A DNA stretch of 5,204 nucleotides from Alistipes sp. (GTDB lineage Bacteria; Bacteroidota; Bacteroidia; Bacteroidales; Rikenellaceae). This document shows positions 1-5,204 of this stretch, in pieces. The notes below the pieces were generated by a model, which saw only the letters and a list, made by a program, of their open reading frames with translations, was not told where the DNA came from and made no database searches. A program made the translations under genes and the position numbers. Position 1 is the stretch's first letter, and the number at the start of each line of letters is the position of its first letter. The stretch spans positions 1-5,204 of the forward strand of contig JAGBYV010000252.1 in assembly GCA_017628595.1 (NCBI GenBank). Direction: 5' to 3'.

Positions 1-3
1 ACC

Positions 4-615
4 GTGGAGCAACAGAAAGATAGTTACCTAACCATTGAAGGCAACGCCGAGGCCATCTTCAAGGAGCGCAGCAGCAAGTTCCTCTGCTATGCTTTCCACG
101 TCGAGAGCGAGGAGGAGATTGCCGCCTGTCTGGAACCACTGCGCAAGCGTTACTACGACGCTACGCACCACTGCTACGCGTGGCGTCTGGGTCCCTTTGG
201 CGAGCGTTTCCGCGCCAACGACGATGGCGAGCCCTCGAGCACGGCCGGCAAGCCCATACTCGGACAACTGCTCTCACGTGAGATAACGAACTGTCTGATT
301 GTGGTGGTGCGCTACTTCGGTGGCACGAAGCTGGGTGTTCCGGGACTCATCGCCGCATACAAGGAGTCGGCAGCAGCGGCACTGGATGCTGCAACGGTGG
401 TCGAGCGTACGGTTGACACACGCATCAAGGTGGATTTCTCGTACGTTGTAATGAACGACGTAATGCGCATAATCAAGGAGGAGCAGCCCACAATCGAGGA
501 GCAGACATTCGACAACCTCTGCTCAATGACTCTCTCCATACGCAACAGCCGAGCCGACATAGTGTTGGGACGCCTTGGCAAGGTCGAAGGTGCTATCATC
601 GAGGTGATAGAGTAA
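4..615 (+). CDS. YigZ/IMPACT family protein (UPF0029 with C-terminal DUF1949)
   Basis: This 203-residue protein matches the YigZ/IMPACT family over its whole length, and about 200 residues is the usual bacterial size. The N-terminal UPF0029 domain covers roughly residues 12-125. It carries the family hallmarks: DATHHCYAWRLG at 52-63, DDGEPSSTAGKPIL at 73-86, and the signature region at about 100-119 with VVVRYFGGTKLG. Residues from about 139 to 201 fit the ferredoxin-like DUF1949 domain. No signal peptide or membrane segment is seen, so it should be cytoplasmic. The eukaryotic relative IMPACT regulates the kinase GCN2; the bacterial role is poorly defined, so no reaction is assigned. The GTG at position 4 is the first possible start in the window. 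Family similarity begins within about ten residues of it and the next in-frame ATG is near residue 150, so the true start is this GTG or lies just upstream. The gene ends with two consecutive in-frame TAA codons, 15 bases before uvrA. Confidence 0.93.
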   Translation: MEQQKDSYLTIEGNAEAIFKERSSKFLCYAFHVESEEEIAACLEPLRKRYYDATHHCYAWRLGPFGERFRANDDGEPSSTAGKPILGQLLSREITNCLIVVVRYFGGTKLGVPGLIAAYKESAAAALDAATVVERTVDTRIKVDFSYVVMNDVMRIIKEEQPTIEEQTFDNLCSMTLSIRNSRADIVLGRLGKVEGAIIEVIE

Positions 616-630
616 TAAAAGCAACAGAAG
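616..630 (+). promoter_or_regulatory. A-rich leader before the uvrA start
   Basis: This 15-base spacer is the only real intergenic gap in the window. It opens with a second in-frame TAA and is otherwise A-rich, with no GGAGG-like Shine-Dalgarno sequence before the ATG at 631. Bacteroidota are known to rely little on Shine-Dalgarno pairing and to favour A-rich bases upstream of starts, so this probably acts as the translation initiation region. It is too short to hold both a promoter and a terminator, which supports cotranscription of uvrA with the upstream gene. Confidence 0.45.
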
Positions 631-3423
631 ATGTCACAAGACAAAACGATATACATCAAGGGTGCGAGGGTACATAACCTGAAGAGTGTTGACCTCACCA
701 TCCCGCACAACACACTGACCGTCATCACTGGTCTCTCGGGCTCGGGCAAATCGACCTTGGCCTTCGACACCATATTTGCCGAGGGTCAGCGCCGTTATGT
801 GGAGAGCCTCTCGGCCTATGCCCGTCAGTTCTTGGGACGTATCAACAAACCCGACGTGGATCTGATCGCGGGCATTGCTCCCGCTATTGCCATCGAGCAG
901 AAGGTCAACACCCGCAATCCCCGCTCAACGGTGGGCACCACAACCGAGATTTACGACTACCTCAAACTGTTGTTTGCCCGCATTGGTCACACCTTTTCGC
1001 CCATTTCGGGACAGGAGGTGCGCTGCTCGAGTGTCGATGATGTGGTAGATTTCATCACACGCGAGGGTATGGATTGCCGAGTGGTGGTCATCTCTCCCAT
1101 GCTCTTAAAGGAGGGCGAGGGTATTATCGAACGCCTGTTGCAACTTCTCAGCGACGGCTTCACCCGTCTGTGGGTCGATGGCGAGGCCATACTCATCGAG
1201 GAGTTTCTGCCAAAGATCAACGCCGATACTCGCGCCGAAGATGTTGCAATCGTGGTCGATCGTCTGCGCATGGCCGATGACGATGACACCCTTTTGCGTC
1301 TGCGCGATGCCATCGCACGAGCATATAGCTATGGTGATGATCTCTGCCGCGTGGCTATCAACGACTCTATACACGAGTTCTCGGCTCGCTTCGAGGCCGA
1401 TGGCATTGAGTTCGAGCAGCCTACGGAGCACCTGTTCAGCTTCAACAATCCTATCGGTGCCTGCCCCGAGTGCGAGGGCTACGGCAAGACGGTAGGCATA
1501 GATATGGATCTGGTCATTCCCGACAAGAGCAAGACCATCTACGAGGATGCCATAGTATGCTGGCGTGGAGCCACTATGCGCAAGTGGAAGGATCAGCTCA
1601 TTGAGAATGCCCACCTCTTTGGCTTCCCCATACATGAGCCATACTACGCCCTGACGGAGGAGCAGAAGGAGCTGCTGTGGACGGGCAATGAATATTTCTA
1701 CGGCATCAACACCTTCTTCGATTATATCGAGAGTGAGCGTCGCAAGATTCAGTTCCGAGTGATGAAGGCTCGCTACACGGGCAAAACAACCTGCCACACT
1801 TGTGGCGGCAGCCGCCTGCGCAAAGAGGCGCTATACGTGCAGGTTGGAGGCAAGAATATAGCACAGATCGTGCGTATGACCGTCGATCAGCTTATCGAAT
1901 TCTTCTCTACACTCTCGCTCGATGAGCACGACAGCCACACCGCTGAACGTATCATCGTAGAGATACGCAACCGCCTGGCATACCTCTCGGATGTAGGCCT
2001 GGGATACCTCACACTGGATCGTCTGTCGTCATCTCTCTCGGGTGGCGAGAGCCAGCGCATCAACCTCTCCACATCGCTTGGCAGCAACCTCGTTGGCTCG
2101 CTCTACATTCTCGACGAGCCCAGCATTGGTCTGCATCCGCGCGATACGCACCGACTGATCAAGGTTCTGAAGCAGCTGCGCGACATTGGCAATACGGTCA
2201 TCGTGGTGGAGCACGAGGAGGAGATTATCCGCGCAGCCGATCACATCGTCGATGTTGGCCCACGCGCTGGCGAGATGGGTGGTCAGATTATGTATAACGG
2301 CCCGCTTAAGGGACTCTCCGAGGCTCAGGATAGCCTTACGGCCGACTACCTTATGCACCGCCGACGAATCGAGCGCCCCACAACGCCGCGAGGCTGGAGC
2401 AACTCGATCGTCATAAAAGGCGCACGAGAGAACAACCTGAAGAACATCGATGTACGCATACCCCTGGGCGTTATGACTTGTATTACTGGCGTTAGCGGTA
2501 GTGGCAAGTCGTCGCTGGCAAAGGGAATCCTGTATCCGGCACTGCGCCGTATTCTGTTTGATGCGGGTCAGAAGCCTGGCGATCACGATAGTCTGGAGGG
2601 CGATGTGGCAATGCTTCGCTCGGTGGAGATCGTGGATCAAAACCCCATCGGCAAATCCTCACGCTCAAACCCCGTGACCTACCTGAAGGCATACGACGAG
2701 ATTCGCAAGCTATATGCCGACCAGCCACAGGCTATTCATACCGGTCTTACGGCGGCATCGTTCTCGTTCAATGTTGCGGGAGGCCGCTGCGAGGAGTGTC
2801 AGGGCGAAGGAACCATCAAGGTGAGCATGCAGTTCATGGCCGACGTGGAGCTCATCTGCGACGCCTGCCACGGCAAGCGCTTCAAGGATGAGGTGCTGGA
2901 GATAAAGTATCGCGGCAAGAATATTCACGACATTCTGGAGATGAGCGTCGACGACGCCATCACATTCTTCTCCGAAGAGAAGCAGAGCAACTCAACGTGC
3001 CGACGCATCGTCGAGCGCCTGCAGCCGCTGCAGGATGTGGGACTGGGATATATACGCCTCGGTCAATCCTCTTCGACGCTGTCGGGCGGAGAGAGCCAGC
3101 GCGTGAAACTGGCATCGTTCCTCTCGAAGGACAACGACACGAAGCAGATTATGTTCATCTTCGATGAGCCCACCACAGGTCTGCACTTCCACGACATACA
3201 GCGTCTGCTCAAGGCGTTCAACGCCCTGATTGCCAACGGACACACTATTGTAATCGTGGAGCACAACATGGATGTGATAAAGTGTGCCGACTGGGTTATC
3301 GACCTCGGTCCCGAGGCGGGCAGCACGGGCGGCGAGGTGATCTTCGAGGGTACTCCCGAGGATTTGGAGCAGTGCGAGGCGAGCTATACGGGTCGCTTCC
3401 TGAAAGAACACAACAGAGAATAG
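631..3423 (+). CDS. uvrA: UvrA-family excinuclease ABC subunit A (tandem ABC ATPase)
   Basis: UvrA dimers scan DNA for bulky lesions and load UvrB in nucleotide excision repair. The 930 residues are near the usual ~940 and hold two ABC modules. Module 1 has Walker A GLSGSGKS at 34-41 (K40), signature LSGGESQR at 469-476, Walker B ILDEP at 493-497 and the H-loop His at 528. Module 2 has Walker A GVSGSGKSS at 620-628 (K626), signature at 817-824, Walker B IFDEPTTGLHFHD at 843-855 and His 878. Both ATPase sites look intact. Residues about 118-245 correspond to the UvrB-binding region. The C-terminal zinc finger is complete (C720, C723, C743, C746). At the other two expected zinc sites only one Cys pair remains (C278/C281 and C388/C391); their partner positions read F254/D257 and S123/S126. 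The Gly-rich C-terminal tail seen in many UvrAs is also absent. Bacteroidota often carry two UvrA paralogues, and which one this is cannot be told here. The ATG at 631 gives the normal UvrA N-terminus. Confidence 0.96.
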   Translation: MSQDKTIYIKGARVHNLKSVDLTIPHNTLTVITGLSGSGKSTLAFDTIFAEGQRRYVESLSAYARQFLGRINKPDVDLIAGIAPAIAIEQKVNTRNPRSTVGTTTEIYDYLKLLFARIGHTFSPISGQEVRCSSVDDVVDFITREGMDCRVVVISPMLLKEGEGIIERLLQLLSDGFTRLWVDGEAILIEEFLPKINADTRAEDVAIVVDRLRMADDDDTLLRLRDAIARAYSYGDDLCRVAINDSIHEFSARFEADGIEFEQPTEHLFSFNNPIGACPECEGYGKTVGIDMDLVIPDKSKTIYEDAIVCWRGATMRKWKDQLIENAHLFGFPIHEPYYALTEEQKELLWTGNEYFYGINTFFDYIESERRKIQFRVMKARYTGKTTCHTCGGSRLRKEALYVQVGGKNIAQIVRMTVDQLIEFFSTLSLDEHDSHTAERIIVEIRNRLAYLSDVGLGYLTLDRLSSSLSGGESQRINLSTSLGSNLVGSLYILDEPSIGLHPRDTHRLIKVLKQLRDIGNTVIVVEHEEEIIRAADHIVDVGPRAGEMGGQIMYNGPLKGLSEAQDSLTADYLMHRRRIERPTTPRGWSNSIVIKGARENNLKNIDVRIPLGVMTCITGVSGSGKSSLAKGILYPALRRILFDAGQKPGDHDSLEGDVAMLRSVEIVDQNPIGKSSRSNPVTYLKAYDEIRKLYADQPQAIHTGLTAASFSFNVAGGRCEECQGEGTIKVSMQFMADVELICDACHGKRFKDEVLEIKYRGKNIHDILEMSVDDAITFFSEEKQSNSTCRRIVERLQPLQDVGLGYIRLGQSSSTLSGGESQRVKLASFLSKDNDTKQIMFIFDEPTTGLHFHDIQRLLKAFNALIANGHTIVIVEHNMDVIKCADWVIDLGPEAGSTGGEVIFEGTPEDLEQCEASYTGRFLKEHNRE

Positions 3424-3426
3424 ATG
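3402..3426 (+). promoter_or_regulatory. Abutting stop/start junction (TAG then ATG) with A-rich upstream bases
   Basis: The uvrA stop TAG at 3421-3423 is followed with no gap by the ATG of the M16 peptidase gene. The last 19 coding bases of uvrA (3402-3420) are strongly A-rich and contain AGAGAA close to the start, but no strong Shine-Dalgarno sequence. The arrangement leaves no room for a separate promoter in the gap. It fits translational coupling, in which the ribosome ending uvrA restarts on the next gene. The coupling is inferred; the adjacency is seen directly. Confidence 0.5.
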
Positions 3427-4641
3427 AAGGAGTTTGAAACATACATATTACCCAACGGAATCAAGGGCATACACCGCCGCACCAAATCGAGTATCGCACA
3501 CTGTGCGCTGGTTATAAATGCCGGCACACGCGATGAGCGCGATGGCGAATATGGTCTGGCGCACTTTGCCGAGCACGCCTTCTTCAAGGGCACCGAACAC
3601 CGTAAGGCATACCAGGTGAATTGCCGTCTGGAGAATCGTGGCGGCGAACTCAATGCCTACACCACAAAGGAGGATACCACAATCCACGCCACAACTCTGC
3701 GTTCGGATTTTGCTAAGGCCGCTGAGCTAATCGCCGATGTAGCCTTTCACTCTACCTTCCCCGAGCACGAGCTGCAGCGTGAGCGTGAGGTTATCATTGA
3801 CGAGATAAATACCTACAAGGATTCGCCCGTAGATATGATTTTCGACACCTTCGAGGATATGATTTTCGAGGGCTCTGAATTGGGACACAACATCCTTGGC
3901 ACAAAAGCCTCATTGGCGCGCCACAACTCCGAAAGCATCAAGCGCTTCATCATCCGCACGCATACCACCGACCAAATGGTGTTTTCGACCATAGGCAACT
4001 TCTCGCTCTCTAAGGTAAAGAGCGTGGCGGAGCAATACTTCGGTCAGCACGTAGCTACAAAGCGAGAGTTCAGCCGCTCGAAGCCCGCCATGGTGGAGCC
4101 ATTCGAGAGGGTAGTCAGCAAGCATACCCACCAGACACACTGCATCATCGGAGCACGTGCCTACGACATACACGCCGAGCGTCGTCTGCCGCTGTCGCTA
4201 TTGATCAACATCCTGGGAGGCCCATCAGCCAACTCGCGTCTTAACGTGGTTCTGCGCGAGAAGAATGGACTATCGTACAACACCGAGGCTACATACACGC
4301 CATACAACGATTCGGGTATGGTGGCCATATACTTCAGCTCCGACCACCACAATGCCGACCACTGCCGCGAGCTCATCGACGCGGAGTTACGCTCACTGCG
4401 CTCAACGCCCCTCACGGCGCGCCGTCTGGCGATGATCAAACGACAGTTTCTGGCGCAGATGGCCATCTCGATGGAGAACAACGAGGGCTATATGCTGGGC
4501 GCCGGCAAGAGTTATCTTGTTCACGACGAGATAGATACCCTCGAGGAGGTATATCGCAAGGTGACTGCCGTCAAGGCTGAGCAGATAATGGAGGTTGCTG
4601 AAGAGATTTTCGCAAAGACTTCGACGCTAATATATCAATAG
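3424..4641 (+). CDS. M16 family (pitrilysin-type) zinc metallopeptidase
   Basis: This 405-residue protein has the length and layout of a single-chain M16B peptidase, with two halves of about 200 residues each. The inverted zinc motif HxxEH is HFAEH at 47-51: H47 and H51 bind zinc and E50 is the catalytic base. E127, in VIIDEI, lies 75 residues after the motif and fits the third zinc ligand (family spacing 74-76). The C-terminal half carries the conserved substrate-binding Arg/Tyr pair in LREKNGLSY (R278, Y285), plus HCIIGARAY at 239-247. The full set predicts an active enzyme rather than an inactive partner subunit. Related bacterial M16B proteins usually act as dimers enclosing a chamber that cleaves short peptides. 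There is no signal peptide or membrane segment, so it is probably cytoplasmic; its substrate is unknown. Its ATG directly follows the uvrA stop codon, and it ends in TAG three bases before the methyltransferase gene. Confidence 0.95.
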   Translation: MKEFETYILPNGIKGIHRRTKSSIAHCALVINAGTRDERDGEYGLAHFAEHAFFKGTEHRKAYQVNCRLENRGGELNAYTTKEDTTIHATTLRSDFAKAAELIADVAFHSTFPEHELQREREVIIDEINTYKDSPVDMIFDTFEDMIFEGSELGHNILGTKASLARHNSESIKRFIIRTHTTDQMVFSTIGNFSLSKVKSVAEQYFGQHVATKREFSRSKPAMVEPFERVVSKHTHQTHCIIGARAYDIHAERRLPLSLLINILGGPSANSRLNVVLREKNGLSYNTEATYTPYNDSGMVAIYFSSDHHNADHCRELIDAELRSLRSTPLTARRLAMIKRQFLAQMAISMENNEGYMLGAGKSYLVHDEIDTLEEVYRKVTAVKAEQIMEVAEEIFAKTSTLIYQ

Positions 4642-4644
4642 ATT
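4628..4644 (+). promoter_or_regulatory. AT-rich translation start region of the methyltransferase gene
   Basis: The M16 gene ends with TAG at 4639-4641, and only ATT separates it from the ATG at 4645. The preceding bases are distinctly AT-rich compared with the surrounding coding sequence, and no Shine-Dalgarno sequence is present. This matches the weak-SD, A/T-rich starts typical of Bacteroidota and again suggests coupled translation. Confidence 0.4.
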
Positions 4645-5204
4645 ATGGACTTACTTGAAAAATATATCCACGATAACTCCTCACCCGAGGATACGTTGCT
4701 ACGCGAGCTCGACCGCGAGACTCACCTGCGTGTGCTCAATCCCCGCATGATCTCGGGACACATACAGGGCAAGCTGCTCGAGCTGCTCGTAAAGATGTTC
4801 CGCCCGCAATCGATCCTTGAGATTGGCACCTTCACGGGTTACTCGGCACTCTGCATGGCCGCCGGACTGGAGGAGGGTGCTACGATCGACACCTGCGAGG
4901 TGGATGATGAGTTGCAACCGTTGGCGCAATCCTTCTTCGACCGCTCACCGCACGGGCATAAGATTCACTTGCATGTGGGCTCGGCGCTGGAGATTGCCCC
5001 GCAGCTGGGTAAGCAGTTCGATATGGTTTTTATCGACGGCGACAAGAGGGAATATCCTGCCTACTATAATATGTTGATGGATAGCGGATTGGTGCATAGC
5101 GGTTCGATCCTCTTGGCCGATAATATCCTCTGGTACGGCAAGGTGGTGCAGCCCGTGGCGCACAACGATCGCCACACCGAGGCGCTGATCGAGTTCAACC
5201 GCAT
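4645..5204 (+). CDS. AdoMet-dependent O-methyltransferase, CCoAOMT/YrrM-like (3' end cut by window)
   Basis: The frame is open from the ATG at 4645 to the window edge, giving 186 full codons and no stop. It belongs to the Methyltransf_3 family (COG4122), which transfers methyl groups from S-adenosylmethionine, usually with a divalent metal. Visible features are the AdoMet-binding motif I EIGTFTGYSALCMA at 59-72, the acidic residue after strand 2 in CEVD (E85), and FIDGDK at 129-134. The last, with ADN at 158-160, supplies the expected metal ligands D131, D159 and N160. Family members are about 210-220 residues long, so some 25-35 C-terminal residues probably lie beyond the window. Bacterial members include B. 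subtilis TrmR (YrrM), which methylates 5-hydroxyuridine at tRNA position 34; others act on catechol-like small molecules. The sequence alone does not decide between these. The start fits well, because the helix before motif I begins within the first residues and the gene begins three bases after the M16 stop. Confidence 0.93.
   Translation, partial: MDLLEKYIHDNSSPEDTLLRELDRETHLRVLNPRMISGHIQGKLLELLVKMFRPQSILEIGTFTGYSALCMAAGLEEGATIDTCEVDDELQPLAQSFFDRSPHGHKIHLHVGSALEIAPQLGKQFDMVFIDGDKREYPAYYNMLMDSGLVHSGSILLADNILWYGKVVQPVAHNDRHTEALIEFNR

Noticed and set aside
616..630. Possible promoter or terminator between the YigZ-family gene and uvrA.
   Set aside because: The gap is only 15 bases, has no inverted repeat with a T run, and I see no Bacteroidota-type TTTG / TAnnTTTG promoter pair suitably placed upstream of the uvrA start.
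1105..1797. Long antisense open frame of 230 codons inside uvrA, with several more antisense frames of 139-203 codons elsewhere in uvrA and in the other genes.
   Set aside because: They lie opposite genes with strong family matches, show no recognisable domains, and are expected when GC-rich coding sequence has few stop-like codons on the other strand.
3019..3033. Two CTGCAG palindromes three bases apart.
   Set aside because: They encode the LQPLQ stretch of UvrA in frame, and nothing suggests a regulatory or recombination site.
2035..3102. Near-identical DNA segments around 2035 and 3079, both encoding LSGGESQR.
   Set aside because: These are the signature motifs of the two ABC modules, an ancient internal duplication shared by all UvrA proteins, not a mobile or recent repeat.
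10..3416. CAACAG occurs near three gene starts (10-15, 622-627, 3411-3416) and could be a shared initiation element.
   Set aside because: Its position relative to the start codon differs each time (downstream of the GTG, then 3 and 7 bases upstream of the ATGs), and it is missing before the fourth gene, so chance in A-rich sequence is more likely.

Overview
The window is a gene-dense, single-strand stretch of bacterial chromosome with four genes, all on the + strand, separated by only 15, 0 and 3 bases. In order they are: a YigZ/IMPACT-family protein (start at or just before the window edge), a UvrA-family excinuclease ATPase, an M16 (pitrilysin-type) zinc peptidase, and an AdoMet-dependent O-methyltransferase of the CCoAOMT-like family, cut off by the right edge. 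The last gene has no stop codon in the window.

The organism is most likely a member of the Bacteroidota, probably Bacteroidales. Three things suggest this: the protein sequences resemble gut Bacteroidales homologues as I remember them; clear Shine-Dalgarno sequences are missing and the bases before the starts are A-rich or AT-rich; and the UvrA lacks part of the usual zinc-ligand set, which I recall for this phylum. GC content looks moderate to high by eye (roughly mid-50s percent, not computed), which would fit an Alistipes-like genome better than a low-GC Bacteroides, but this is weak inference.

The spacing suggests one transcription unit with translational coupling, especially at the uvrA/M16 junction, where the TAG stop is directly followed by ATG. 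No promoter, terminator, RNA gene, CRISPR array, insertion sequence or long non-coding stretch is visible; the largest gap is 15 bases. The genes do not form an obvious pathway. They look like housekeeping functions: DNA lesion recognition (UvrA), peptide turnover (M16), a probable RNA or small-molecule methyltransferase, and a YigZ protein of unclear role.

I found no convincing new system. The points most worth a second look are the loss of half the cysteine ligands at two of the three expected UvrA zinc sites, and the fact that all four genes share one reading frame with minimal spacers.
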